Positions 24,072-33,132 of a stretch of DNA of 64,000 bases are shown here, in pieces (position 1 is the stretch's first letter; every line of letters begins with the position of its first letter). The notes under the pieces were generated by a model. The model did not search any database. It saw only the letters and a list, made by a program, of their open reading frames with translations, and was not told where the DNA came from. Made by a program: the position numbers and the translations under genes. The DNA comes from Streptomyces mangrovisoli (GTDB lineage: Bacteria; Actinomycetota; Actinomycetes; Streptomycetales; Streptomycetaceae), in contig NZ_LAVA02000039.1 in assembly GCF_000974985.2 (NCBI RefSeq), positions 23,919-87,918 of the forward strand, in the 5' to 3' direction.

Positions 24072-24093
24072 CCTTCTGCTGATGACGATAAGG
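24072..24093. promoter_or_regulatory. CCTT-N14-AAGG site between divergent genes
   Basis: Inverted repeat in the 70-bp gap between the lysR-type gene and the epimerase-like gene; compatible with a LysR-type T-N11-A binding site. Weak evidence. Confidence 0.3.
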
Positions 24094-24108
24094 CTCCACG
24101 ATCGGGAC

Positions 24109-25146
24109 ATGCCAAAGATCTGCGTCGTCGGCGGAAGCCGGTACTTCGGAAAGCTCCTGGTGAAGCGCCTGCGGGCGGCGGGCCACGAGGTCACCGTGAT
24201 CAACCGCGGCTCCGCCGCGCCGCCCGCAGGCGTCGAGCACCTGGTCGTGGACCGGAACGACGAGGCCGCCCTGGCGGCCGCGCTCGCCGGCCGGGCCTTC
24301 GACGTCGTGGTGGACCAGGTCTGCTACACCCCGGTGCAGGCGGCCGTCGCCGCCCGCGCCTTCGCCGGCCGCACGCGGCGCTACGTCATGACGTCCACGA
24401 TCGAGGTCTACGACCCCGCGACCGCGGACCTGGCCGCCCTGCCGCCGGGTACGGCGGTGCCGGAGGAGACCGTGGACCCGGCCGGCCGAACGGTGTCCCT
24501 GGACCTTCCGTGGAACGACGAGGCGTTCTCGGAGGCGCACTACGCCGAGGGCAAACGCCAGGCGGAGACGGTCCTCGCCGACGCCGCCGCCCACTCCGGC
24601 AGCACCAGCGACACCAGCGACACCAGCAGCTTCGAGTTCGCGTCCGTGCGCAGCGCCCACGTGCTCGGCGGCGGCCCGCGGGAGTTCACCGGGCGGCTGG
24701 CGTACTACACGGAACGCGTCTCCCGCGGCGAGGAGATCACCGTGCACGCGAAGACGCTGCCCACGGTCTTCATCCACTACGAGGAGCTGGCGGAGCTGCT
24801 GGCGTGGGCGGCCACGGCCTACTTCCGCGGTCCGGTCAACGCCTGCTCCGACGGCCCGCTCGACGTGCGCGACCTCGCCGCCGTCATCGGGAGGCAGGCC
24901 GGTCGCGAACCGGTCCTTCGCACCGTCCGTCCGGGCGAGACGGCGTCGCCGTTCTCCCTCGACCGCCACTACGCCATGAGCAACGCTCGCGCGAAGAAGC
25001 TGGGTTTCCCCTTCTCCCACATCGCGGACTGGCTGCCGGGCGCCGTCGACGAAGCCCTCGGCGCCGCATCACCCCGCACCGTACCGGCGGCCAGCGGAGT
25101 GACAACGTGTCGCGCCCCGCAGGGCGGACACGAAGCCCGATCATAA
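24109..25146 (+). CDS. NAD-dependent epimerase/dehydratase-like protein (extended SDR)
   Basis: 345 residues starting at the ATG at 24109; an ATG at 24082 in frame is also possible. Rossmann motif VVGGSRYFGKLL (GGxxxxG), an Asn/Arg after strand 2 (VINRGSA), then MTSTIEVYDP and AEGKRQAE; the classical YxxxK is reshaped (HYAEGK), as in the RNA-binding/CSP41-like atypical SDR group. The SGSTSDTSDTSS stretch is a short repeat insertion. It probably acts on a sugar-nucleotide or similar substrate, but no pathway gene is near. Divergent from the LysR gene, its likely activator. Confidence 0.8.
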   Translation: MPKICVVGGSRYFGKLLVKRLRAAGHEVTVINRGSAAPPAGVEHLVVDRNDEAALAAALAGRAFDVVVDQVCYTPVQAAVAARAFAGRTRRYVMTSTIEVYDPATADLAALPPGTAVPEETVDPAGRTVSLDLPWNDEAFSEAHYAEGKRQAETVLADAAAHSGSTSDTSDTSSFEFASVRSAHVLGGGPREFTGRLAYYTERVSRGEEITVHAKTLPTVFIHYEELAELLAWAATAYFRGPVNACSDGPLDVRDLAAVIGRQAGREPVLRTVRPGETASPFSLDRHYAMSNARAKKLGFPFSHIADWLPGAVDEALGAASPRTVPAASGVTTCRAPQGGHEARS

Positions 25147-25155
25147 CGTGATCAC

Positions 25156-27165
25156 ATGAACACACAGCGTAACGTCGGTGTCGTCGCCGAAAGACGATCC
25201 GGCCGCACACGCATGCCCCGCCCCGGCAGACTCACCCTCCTGGGCATGCTGACCCTCGCACTCGTCACTCTGGCGGCGGCCGCCACGCCGGCCGCCGCCG
25301 CACTGCGCTCGGGCACCCTGCTGACCATGCGGTTCACCAACAACAGCGACCGAGATCTGACCCTGGGCCAGATCAACTACAGCGGCTGCCCCATCAACCC
25401 GCCGAACCGCATCGACGCGGGCACCACCGTCAGCTGGACCTTCAACGCGTGCACCGACTCCCGCGGCAACGTGGGCACCGCGGCGTTCAACATCTACCGG
25501 GAGACCGGGCAGGTCAACCTCAGATGGGACGCTCCCCTGGTCGGGGCGGCGAGCTACACCGCGACGGCGCCGTCCGGTTACGTGATCAGCCACAGCGGCG
25601 GTCAGGGAGTCGACCCGACCGTCAACTTCACCTTCGACTGCAACTCCAAGACCTGTGACGGGATCCCCGACAGCTGGAAGCAGAACGGGATCTACATCAA
25701 CCCGACCGACGGCAGCGCCCACACCCAGGCCGCTCCCGGCCTGAAGTTCATCAACCTGCCCGCGATGGGCGCCAGCGTCGACAAGCCGGACATCTTCGTC
25801 CAGGTCGACTGGATGGCGGACGCCACGCACAGCCACGCCCTCGCGCCGGAAGCGATCAAACGGGTCGTCGACGCCTTCGCGAACTCGCCGTACCACCGCC
25901 ACTCCCCCAGCACCGGCATCAACCTGCACGTGGACGCCGGGCCTGACAGCATCCTCGACTTCGCGACCGACAAGACGTGGGGAGACCTCAGCACCGCACG
26001 GAAACTGACGGAGACGAAGAACCTGGGGACCTCGGTCAACGGTCTCTACCAGTGGGACGCGTTCAACAAGATCAAGACGGAGACCGGCGGCTTCAAGAGC
26101 ACCGGCCGCGCGCCGATCTTCCACTACGCCATCTCGGCCCACAACCTGGAGCCGGACAGCGTCTCCAGCGGCATCGCCCCCACCCCGGGCAGCGACCTCA
26201 TCGTCAGCCTGGGCAGCTTCGACAAGCAGGTGGGCACCGTCTCCGAGCAGGCCGGCACGTTCATGCACGAACTGGGCCACAACCTCAACCTGGAGCACGG
26301 CGGCAACGACAACGTCAACCACAAGCCGCAGTACTACAGCGTCATGAACTACGCCTACCAGATGGGCCTCACCTCCGGGACGACGACGGGGAACATGGAC
26401 TTCTCCCGGCAGAGCAGCGCGCTCAACGAGAACAGCCTCAACGAGCGGTCCTACCCGAGCAGCACCGGCAACTACGACCTCAAGCACTACTGCGCCAACT
26501 CGGGGAACGGCGCCTTCGTCACCGTCCCCGCCGCGGACCAGCAGGTCGACTGGAACTGTGACGGCCAGATCAGCCAGACCACGGTCTCCTACGACGTCAA
26601 CAACGACGGCCAGCACACCCAGCTCACCGGCTGGGACGACTGGGGCAACCTCCTGCTGCGCGTCGGCTCCATCGGTACCAGCGCCTCGGGCACCATGCCG
26701 GCGCCCACGACGGAGAACGAGATGACCCCGGCCGACGAGGCGATGAACGAGGGCCTCGACACGACGCCACCGGTCACCGAGGCGATGACGACCCCGCGCC
26801 CCGACCGGCACGGCGTCCACCACTCGCCCCTCACCGTCACCCTGACCGCCACGGACGACCTGTCCGGCGTGGCCAGGACCGAGTACAACCTCGACGGCAG
26901 GGGCTGGAAGGAGTACACGTCAGCGTTCACCGTGTGCGGCGACGGAAAGCACCGACTGCTGTTCCGCTCGGTCGACCACGCCCAGAACCACGAGGAGACG
27001 AAGTCCCTCGGCATCGTGATCGAGACGCACGGGCACGGGAACGGTCACGGGCAGCACGGGAACGGTCACGGGCAGCACGGGCAGCACGGGAATGGGCAAG
27101 GGCACGGGCAGCACGGGAACGGGCACGGGCACGGGCAGCACGGGAACGGGCACGGGCACTCCTGA
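25156..27165 (+). CDS. Secreted metzincin-like zinc metalloprotease with His/Gly tail
   Basis: 669 residues. A signal peptide of about 49 residues ends ATPAAAA. The zinc site is H371-E-L-G-H375-N-L-N-L-E-H381-GG; the metzincin signature HExxHxxGxxH is kept except that Asn replaces the usual Gly. A Met-turn candidate (SVMNY, Met397) follows, with D/N-rich segments suggesting calcium sites. A C-terminal domain around 535-625 (TTPPVT...YTSAFTVCGDGKHRLLFRS) resembles OmpL47/chitobiase-type beta sandwiches. The last 45 residues are HGNGHGQHG repeats, probably metal binding. No ribosome site is obvious before the ATG; a start at 25213 is possible. A terminator follows. Confidence 0.8.
   Translation: MNTQRNVGVVAERRSGRTRMPRPGRLTLLGMLTLALVTLAAAATPAAAALRSGTLLTMRFTNNSDRDLTLGQINYSGCPINPPNRIDAGTTVSWTFNACTDSRGNVGTAAFNIYRETGQVNLRWDAPLVGAASYTATAPSGYVISHSGGQGVDPTVNFTFDCNSKTCDGIPDSWKQNGIYINPTDGSAHTQAAPGLKFINLPAMGASVDKPDIFVQVDWMADATHSHALAPEAIKRVVDAFANSPYHRHSPSTGINLHVDAGPDSILDFATDKTWGDLSTARKLTETKNLGTSVNGLYQWDAFNKIKTETGGFKSTGRAPIFHYAISAHNLEPDSVSSGIAPTPGSDLIVSLGSFDKQVGTVSEQAGTFMHELGHNLNLEHGGNDNVNHKPQYYSVMNYAYQMGLTSGTTTGNMDFSRQSSALNENSLNERSYPSSTGNYDLKHYCANSGNGAFVTVPAADQQVDWNCDGQISQTTVSYDVNNDGQHTQLTGWDDWGNLLLRVGSIGTSASGTMPAPTTENEMTPADEAMNEGLDTTPPVTEAMTTPRPDRHGVHHSPLTVTLTATDDLSGVARTEYNLDGRGWKEYTSAFTVCGDGKHRLLFRSVDHAQNHEETKSLGIVIETHGHGNGHGQHGNGHGQHGQHGNGQGHGQHGNGHGHGQHGNGHGHS
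27028..27162. repeat. GGGCACGGG/GGGCAGCACGGG coding repeat
   Basis: About 135 bp of 6-12 bp units encode the HGNGHGQHG tail of the metalloprotease. Likely variable in length by slippage. Confidence 0.9.
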
Positions 27166-27194
27166 CCCCGAGATCCGAACCCTGACCCACCACA

Positions 27195-27231
27195 CCGAAC
27201 GGCCCGCGGCCCACACCTGCGGGCCGTTCGG
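27195..27231 (+). terminator. Terminator of the metalloprotease gene
   Basis: CCGAACGGCCCGC (27195-27207) and GCGGGCCGTTCGG (27219-27231), a perfect 13-bp stem, followed by the T-rich CTTTCGCTCTCC. A pyrimidine-rich low-complexity run (repeated CTCCGT/CTTCC) continues to about 27292. Confidence 0.85.
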
Positions 27232-27337
27232 CTTTCGCTCTCCGTCTACCGTTCTCCGTCTTCCACTCTGCGTCTTCCGCTCTCCGCTGTGGTTGCGTCC
27301 AGCGAAGTGGCGTACGGGTTCGATCTGATCCGGGGGT

Positions 27338-28288
27338 TCAGTTGGTCATGCCGTCGGAGGTCGGCGAGGGACGAGGGCGGAGCTGCCGAGTGAGGGCTTC
27401 ACCAAGGGCGGGGTCGAGCGGGCCGGTGTGGGCGATGCCGAGACGGACAGCCAGGTCCGTGGCATGGAGGCGTGCGGCAGCCTCCAGGAGCTGGGCGTAG
27501 GTGTCGACAGCGCCGCGGATGCGAGACCTGGCGGTCAGGGCCATTGCCAAGGCGAGCGGGGCGGCGGGCCACCACCAGGCGGCCAGCGAGGCGTACAGGA
27601 TGCTCCAGCCGGACAGGGTCGTGGCGCGGGTGAGGGCTTGTTCGGCGGCAGTGATCTCGGTGCGGGTGGTCTCGGCCAGGGTGAGCCACAGGTGCGGCCA
27701 CAGGAGCGGCAGGTCCACGTGATGGTCGCGTTCGAGGCGGACGACGACGGCGTGGACGCGGTCGCCGCTCCAGGTGGGCCGGTCGGGTTCCTCGGGAGCG
27801 ATGCGTTGCAGCACGTGGTGGGCGACCCGCCGCGGGGCGGGGTCGGCCCGGTACCCGTCACGGGCCAGGGTGAGGGCGTCGGCGTCGAGTTGTTGCCGGT
27901 AGCGCTGCTGGGCCGCGGTCCAGCGGGTGCGGCGGCGGACGACGCGGGCGTGCGCCCAGTGTCTCAGCGGGACCGGCCAGGTGTGCCAGCCCGCGGCGAG
28001 CACGACGCGCTGGACCAGCGTTCCCACGCCCTGGGCGGCCAGTCCGGCCGCCGCGGCGGCGGCGAGGACAGCGGCGAGCAGCACGGCCTGGCCGCCGACG
28101 GTGGTTGCCGCGGGAGTCCGGGCCCAGTGGGTGATGTGGTGGGTCAGGCGCGGGAAGTCCAGGGCGCGGGTCTGGCCGAGGGTGTGGGCAGCGGTGGCGG
28201 TGGCCAGGAAGAAGGCACCGGGGAGGACCAACAGGGTCAGCCATCGCTCGGCGAGTCTCTGGCCCAATCCGCTGAGGAATCCGCTCAC
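27338..28288 (-). CDS. Membrane protein of the CHAT locus
   Basis: 316 residues from the GTG at 28288. Two N-terminal membrane helices (LTLLVLPGAFFLATATAAHTL and TTVGGQAVLLAAVLAAAAAAGLAAQGV) precede a cytoplasmic, His/Arg-rich domain (residues about 95-220), and another hydrophobic pair (WSILYASLAAWWWPAAPLALAMALTA) sits near 235-260 before a C-terminal tail. No known family. Only 3 nt separate it from the small Cys-containing gene upstream, so the pair forms one operon, divergent from the TPR-CHAT protease. As part of a conflict system it could be the membrane effector or target, which is inference. Confidence 0.7.
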   Translation of the reverse strand: MSGFLSGLGQRLAERWLTLLVLPGAFFLATATAAHTLGQTRALDFPRLTHHITHWARTPAATTVGGQAVLLAAVLAAAAAAGLAAQGVGTLVQRVVLAAGWHTWPVPLRHWAHARVVRRRTRWTAAQQRYRQQLDADALTLARDGYRADPAPRRVAHHVLQRIAPEEPDRPTWSGDRVHAVVVRLERDHHVDLPLLWPHLWLTLAETTRTEITAAEQALTRATTLSGWSILYASLAAWWWPAAPLALAMALTARSRIRGAVDTYAQLLEAAARLHATDLAVRLGIAHTGPLDPALGEALTRQLRPRPSPTSDGMTN

Positions 28289-28291
28289 CCG

Positions 28292-28684
28292 CTACAACTG
28301 CTCTCTGCGCAGAGGCAGATTGCTGACCTGGCAGTGGGAAGGTCCGCTGCCGTCGGGCCATGCGTGGCGAGAACACCGGCCGGTGGGACACAACAGAACC
28401 CATTCGTCCGGCGTGGTGGGAGCGATCCCGATCGGATGCAGCCCGCGGGCCTGGCCGCGGATGCCGGCGGCATCACCCGCGACCAGCAGGGCGTCATGAA
28501 GCTCGCTCAGCGGTGCGGTGAGGTCTCCACCGTCATCGAGTACGGCCAGCAGATGCTCCAGGGGAGCCGCGCCGTCTGCCCCGTGTGCTTGCAGAACCGA
28601 TCGTATGTGGTCCAGTTGGCCGCAGACGTAGCCGATGTCCTCACGCGACTCGGTGGCAGAGGATCCGGCCTGGTGGTCGACCAC
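28292..28684 (-). CDS. Small Cys-motif protein of the CHAT locus
   Basis: 130 residues from the GTG at 28684 (ACGGGG upstream). The N-terminal two thirds are helical (EDIGYVCGQLDHIRSVLQAHGAD, then LEHLLAVLDDGGDL). The C-terminal part has WVLLCPTGRCSRHAWPD, where C-P-x3-C with nearby His looks like a metal-binding or redox knuckle. Proteins of this pattern are seen beside CHAT-domain genes in Streptomyces and may be adaptor (effector-associated) domains; I cannot name a family with certainty. First gene of the minus-strand pair, divergent from the CHAT gene. Confidence 0.65.
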   Translation of the reverse strand: MVDHQAGSSATESREDIGYVCGQLDHIRSVLQAHGADGAAPLEHLLAVLDDGGDLTAPLSELHDALLVAGDAAGIRGQARGLHPIGIAPTTPDEWVLLCPTGRCSRHAWPDGSGPSHCQVSNLPLRREQL

Positions 28685-28868
28685 CGCATGACCCCGTTTC
28701 GTTGGTGGCCTCGGCGTACTCCTACCGCCTGCGTGCGGCGGCCGCGGAACACGCTGTCGGCAGTTGCTGAAACAGGTTCATGATGTCCGAACTCGTTCAC
28801 CTCCATCAACCGATCTGAAATCGTGGGCAGTTGCGAAGCAGCAACGGCGGCTACCGAGAGGTCGGTCC

Positions 28869-31800
28869 ATGGGGGAACGCGAGGAACTGCTGGCGGCGCT
28901 GCGTGCACGATTGGAGCGGGCGGCCACGACGGGGGACCCGGCGGCGATTCTCGCGGCGCCCGCGCGCGCTGAGGCACATCGTCTGGCCCGGTACCTGGAA
29001 CGCGATCCCGACGCTGCGGGTGTCCTGGAATCCGCGATCACTCTGGGCCGGCTGCACCACCAGCGTGCCCTGGCGCTGCCCCCGGCGGTGGCGGACCAGG
29101 ACCGGCGGGCCGCCGTTCGCTTCCTCGCCGCAGGGTTCATCGTGGAGATGGACGGTCTTCCGTCAGAGCTGCTCCCCTCCCTGGCGGAGGCGGCGATCCC
29201 CTTCGCCGAGGAACAACTCGCCCGCCTGAAGTCCAGCGAGCAGCCGGCCGACTACACACGTGTCGTGGGCCTGTTCCGACACATCCTGAAGAGCCTGCCC
29301 GAGGACCATCGGTTCCGGGCCCTCTGCCTGTCCTACCTCAGTCTTGCCCTGTCCGGGCAGTACCTGAGCACGTCGGCGGTGGAGGATCTGCGAGAAGCGG
29401 TGGAGTTGGCGCGGGCTGCCGTTCGAAGCGCCCCCAGCGGCTCGGTGCAGATGGTGACCTACCTCAACAATCTCGGCGTCGTCCTCCGCGGCTGGTTCGA
29501 TCGCAGCCGAGTTCTGGCGGATCTCGACGAGGCGGTGGATGCCCTCCGTACCGCTCTCCGCATGTCCCCCGGCCACGCTCCGCACCGTACCGAAATGCTG
29601 TATCAACTGGGCCTCGACCTGGGGTCGCGATACGAGGTCACAGGGGCACTGGCAGACGTCGACGAGGAGATCGACCTGATCCGGGGTGCGGTCCGCGCCA
29701 CCGCCGACGGCAACCCGGATCGGGCCCGGTATCTGTCCGCCCTCGGCGGCGCCCTCCTGCTGCGTCACGAGCGCACGAGAGTCCCCGAGGATGTGGACGA
29801 GGCAGTGGAGGCAACTCGTGCCGCGAACCGGGCCGTCTCCCACCCGGCCCCGCACGCCCGGTCCCTGCGCCTGGGGGGTCTGGGCCTCGCCCTGATGGCG
29901 CGCTACCAGCACACCCGGGCCCTGCCGGACATCGACGAGGCGGTCGAGACGCTCCGCGCCGCGGTTCGGGCCATCCCCGACAACAGCTTCTTCCCCGGGC
30001 TCTCCGACGAGGAAGTGCACCAACTCAACTTCGTCCTTTCGTTGCTCAACGGCAACGGACAGCTGGACGAGGCGATCGACGTACTCGGCGCCGCCAACCG
30101 GAACGGCGACCCCGAACGAGCCATGGGCTTGTTCAACCTCGGCAGCGCACTGCTCACGCGGTTCGACCACACGGAGGCCCCGACGGATCTGGACGAGGCG
30201 GCGGAGATGATGCACGCCGCTGCTCGCCGGTTCCCCGACGACCACATCCTGAAGGCCACGGCTCTGGTTCACCTCGGTCGTGCCCTGCACAAACGATTCA
30301 CACGCGACGGGGTGGCGGAGGACCGGGAGAAGGCACTCCGCATCTTCCTCACACTGGCTGAGACGGAGACGACACCACCACGGATACGCGTCGCTTCAGC
30401 CCGCGCGGGCGCAGGTCTGGTTGCCTCCTCGGATTCCGCCCGGGCGGCCCAACTCCTGGAGGGAGCCGTACGGTTGCTCCCGGAAGTGGCGCCACGCAGG
30501 TTGCGGCGAGGTGATCAGCAGGACGCCATAGGGCGACTTTCGACGGGGCTCGCGGCGGATGCCGCCGCCCTGGCTCTGGCCGACACCAGTGTCGGCCCAA
30601 CGGCCCGCGCCGCCAGGGCCTTGCAGCTCGCCGAGGCGGGACGAGCTGTACTCCTCTCTCAAACGCTGGACATCCGCAGTGACGTGACGGATCTGCACGA
30701 CCGGCACATCGACCTGGCCGAGCGATTCCTCGAACTCCGCAGCGTCCTCGATCAGGATTCTGCCCCGCCGCTGTCCGCCGCCGACGGCGCTGAGGGCCCA
30801 GGCCCCGAGCGGCACCATCTGGCACGCGAGATGGAAGCGTTGCTGCGGCGCATCCGCTCCTGCGAGGGGTTCACCGATTTCGGCCTGCCACCGACCGTGG
30901 GGGGCCTCATGGCCGAAGCCGAGCACGGTCCCGTGGTGACCTTCAACATCAGCCGCTACCGCAGCGATGCACTCCTGCTCACGGGTCGCGGCATCAGCTC
31001 CTGTGCGCTGCCCGGCCTGACTCCGGACACTCTGATCAGGCAGGTCCTTCTCTTCTACGGCGCGTTGGACGATGCGGCATCGCCCGATGGCAAGCGCCGG
31101 ATGGCCGCTCAGCGAGCCCTACGGAAAGTCCTGGAATGGCTCTGGGAAGCCGCACTTGAACCAGTACTGTCCGCCCTGGAAGCCCTGGGCGAGGCGATCC
31201 CTCCGGCCCACGATCAGTCGCCGCCGCGTGTGTGGTGGGCGCCTGGAGGGCTGCTGGGCCTCCTGCCCCTGCACGCCGCGGGCTTTCACACCGACCCCGA
31301 GGGGCCGAGACGGCGTACCGTCCTGGACCGCGTGATCTCGTCCTACACCCCCACCATCCGCGCCCTGCGCCACGCCCGTGGGCAACGGCCCCGCCCGGAC
31401 GGCCAGTCCCTGATCGTCTCCATGCCGACCACCCCGGGCCACAGCCCACTGCGGTATGCCCAGGAGGAGGCCCGCCGAGTCGAGCGGCTTCTCCCCTGTC
31501 CGGTCCAACTGACCGAACCGGCCCCCGCTCCTGACGGCGCCTCCCCCTCTGCGAGCGCCGACACCCCGACCACCACCGCCGTCCTCACCCGCCTCCCGCA
31601 CTGCGCCATCGCGCACTTCGCGTGCCACGGCGCCAGCAACCACACCGACCCGTCCCAGAGCCGGCTCCTCCTTCACGACCATGCCGCCACACCGCTGACC
31701 GTCTCCGTACTCGCCCAGACCCCTCTCGCGCACGCGCAGTTGGCGTACCTGTCCGCGTGCAGCACCGCGGACCCGGGAAGCCCCGAACTGCTGGACGAGG

Positions 31801-32048
31801 CCATCCACCTCACGAGCGCCTTCCAACTGGCCGGATTTCCCCACGTCGTCGGAACCCTGTGGCCGATCGACGATCGCCTGGCCGCCGAGATCGCCGAGTC
31901 CTTCTACACCCACCTGGCCCGAGATCCATCGGGAGAGCTCGATCCTGCAGGCGCCGCGACCGCCCTGCACCACACCATCCGAGGGATGCGCGACCGCTAC
32001 CCGGCCACTCCCTCCCTGTGGGCAGCCCATCTCCACGCCGGCGCGTAG
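28869..32048 (+). CDS. TPR-repeat CHAT-domain caspase-like protease
   Basis: 1059 residues from the ATG at 28869 (GAGAGG upstream; the frame is open from 28764). Residues about 1-600 are a long array of TPR-like helical pairs with a recurrent L-D-E-A-V-x-x-L-R-x-A-V pattern (VLADLDEAVDALRTALR, PDIDEAVETLRAAVR). The C-terminal CHAT domain carries the catalytic dyad: His920 in HFACHG and Cys964 in YLSACSTAD, followed by the usual HLTSAFQLAGFPHVVGTLWPIDD. It should be an active Cys protease whose TPR array senses a signal. Divergent to a Cys-motif protein and a membrane protein, it probably acts in cell-suicide or phage defence, as characterised for other CHAT systems. Confidence 0.93.
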   Translation: MGEREELLAALRARLERAATTGDPAAILAAPARAEAHRLARYLERDPDAAGVLESAITLGRLHHQRALALPPAVADQDRRAAVRFLAAGFIVEMDGLPSELLPSLAEAAIPFAEEQLARLKSSEQPADYTRVVGLFRHILKSLPEDHRFRALCLSYLSLALSGQYLSTSAVEDLREAVELARAAVRSAPSGSVQMVTYLNNLGVVLRGWFDRSRVLADLDEAVDALRTALRMSPGHAPHRTEMLYQLGLDLGSRYEVTGALADVDEEIDLIRGAVRATADGNPDRARYLSALGGALLLRHERTRVPEDVDEAVEATRAANRAVSHPAPHARSLRLGGLGLALMARYQHTRALPDIDEAVETLRAAVRAIPDNSFFPGLSDEEVHQLNFVLSLLNGNGQLDEAIDVLGAANRNGDPERAMGLFNLGSALLTRFDHTEAPTDLDEAAEMMHAAARRFPDDHILKATALVHLGRALHKRFTRDGVAEDREKALRIFLTLAETETTPPRIRVASARAGAGLVASSDSARAAQLLEGAVRLLPEVAPRRLRRGDQQDAIGRLSTGLAADAAALALADTSVGPTARAARALQLAEAGRAVLLSQTLDIRSDVTDLHDRHIDLAERFLELRSVLDQDSAPPLSAADGAEGPGPERHHLAREMEALLRRIRSCEGFTDFGLPPTVGGLMAEAEHGPVVTFNISRYRSDALLLTGRGISSCALPGLTPDTLIRQVLLFYGALDDAASPDGKRRMAAQRALRKVLEWLWEAALEPVLSALEALGEAIPPAHDQSPPRVWWAPGGLLGLLPLHAAGFHTDPEGPRRRTVLDRVISSYTPTIRALRHARGQRPRPDGQSLIVSMPTTPGHSPLRYAQEEARRVERLLPCPVQLTEPAPAPDGASPSASADTPTTTAVLTRLPHCAIAHFACHGASNHTDPSQSRLLLHDHAATPLTVSVLAQTPLAHAQLAYLSACSTADPGSPELLDEAIHLTSAFQLAGFPHVVGTLWPIDDRLAAEIAESFYTHLARDPSGELDPAGAATALHHTIRGMRDRYPATPSLWAAHLHAGA

Positions 32049-32140
32049 GGGCATGGGCATTCCGACCGTGGCACTGCCGTACCTGAAATCGGCGCAGGCC
32101 GCCCATATGTTCCACGTCACGCTCACGACGTCCGACCGGG

Positions 32141-32428
32141 CAGGCGACGGCCGCACCCGAGATCCAGCACCCGCCCGGCAGCTCCACCCACGGCTGAGGA
32201 CTCGGCATCGTCGCGACGCTCGCCGCCAACGTGACAGTGCACGGCGACGACACCGGCCAGACCATCACCGCGGAGCTCCACGCCACGGCAAGCCTGCCGG
32301 GCCCCACCCCGCACAGCCGGGGAGCCAGCAGTGCCGATGAAGGGAACTCCATTGCGATGAGGCAGAACTGGCAGCCTGTACACGCGACTTCAGACCACAT
32401 CGGACCAACTGAAGCGGCGCCAAGCTGA
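32141..32428 (+). pseudogene. Remnant of a HATPase-type regulator gene
   Basis: In one frame the segment reads ...PGSSTHG, then a TGA stop at 32195-32197, then GLGIVATLAANVTVHGDDTGQTITAEL and on to a stop at 32426. The part after the internal stop matches the G2-box end of small Streptomyces anti-sigma-type ATP-binding proteins (G-x-GLxIVxxLA). No N- or G1-box precedes it and the frame shifts upstream of 32141. It is best read as a decayed 3' end. It fills most of the 406-bp gap between the CHAT gene and the SUKH gene. Confidence 0.4.
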
Positions 32429-32454
32429 GCCCCAGGTTGGCGCCACTGCACACG

Positions 32455-33090
32455 TCAGGGCGCCGGCCACTGGAGAAAGTCCTGAATGACGGGGTCCGGC
32501 TCCCCCGTCTCCGGGTTCAGACCCGCGAGCCACCGCCGCTGCTTCTCGCGCCAGTGGACGAAGGGGGCGGTCCGGCCCCAGAGGGACGCGTCGCCAAGTG
32601 GGCAGTCGTCGAACTCCGCGCGCATCATGCGGACGAGGAAGTCGACCATGCCGCACTCGAAGAGCTTCCAGTGCGAGTCGCCCCAGCTGATCTGCCGGCG
32701 CCAGACGACCACCGGCCAGTCGTCGGGGTCGTCACCGCGCATCAGCCAGCCCAGCTCGTTGGCGTTGCAGCCCGAGCCCCACGGCATGACCGAAGTGCCG
32801 CCGGCGTCGACTCCAGGAACACCACCCTCGTCGGCCCACCGTTCCCGGAACTCAGGCAAGCCGTCCAGAATGCTGCCGGGATCCCACTGCAAGAACTCCA
32901 CGGGCAGCGGCCCCAGGATGCCGAGGTCTCCGAGGCCACCCGCGCCGTAGACGGACATGAAGGCCCTGTAGTCCCCCGGAAGACGGCTTCCCAGAGCATC
33001 CTCGACCGCACGCCAGTCCAGGCGTTCATCCACCCCATGCTCCGCAGACACGAGCCCGAGCAGCGACACCAACCGGTCCCCAGCAGACAC
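32455..33090 (-). CDS. SMI1/KNR4 (SUKH) family protein
   Basis: 211 residues if begun at the GTG at 33090, preferred because GGAGAAG lies just upstream; the frame extends to 33132 with a weaker GTG. SUKH landmarks: VEDALGSRLPGDYRAFMSVYGAGGL (the family WxxxExxLGxxLPxDY pattern), WGSGCNANELGWLMRG and DPDDWPVVVWRR, ending FLQWPAP. SUKH proteins are mostly immunity factors against polymorphic toxins, but many actinobacterial copies are orphans. No toxin gene is adjacent, which suggests a relic or stand-alone immunity gene. Confidence 0.85.
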   Translation of the reverse strand: MSAGDRLVSLLGLVSAEHGVDERLDWRAVEDALGSRLPGDYRAFMSVYGAGGLGDLGILGPLPVEFLQWDPGSILDGLPEFRERWADEGGVPGVDAGGTSVMPWGSGCNANELGWLMRGDDPDDWPVVVWRRQISWGDSHWKLFECGMVDFLVRMMRAEFDDCPLGDASLWGRTAPFVHWREKQRRWLAGLNPETGEPDPVIQDFLQWPAP

Positions 33091-33132
33091 GGCGCTTCTC
33101 CAATCGTCCAGGGAACTGCACCGTAGCGGCAC

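Noticed and set aside
22993..25020. Long minus-strand frame over the LysR/epimerase pair
   Set aside because: Protein-like sequence is absent, and it crosses the divergent promoter region; shadow frame.
27028..27162. CRISPR or origin-like repeat at the metalloprotease 3' end
   Set aside because: Units are 6-12 bp, in frame, coding for His/Gly and followed by the stop codon and a terminator; not DnaA-box-like.
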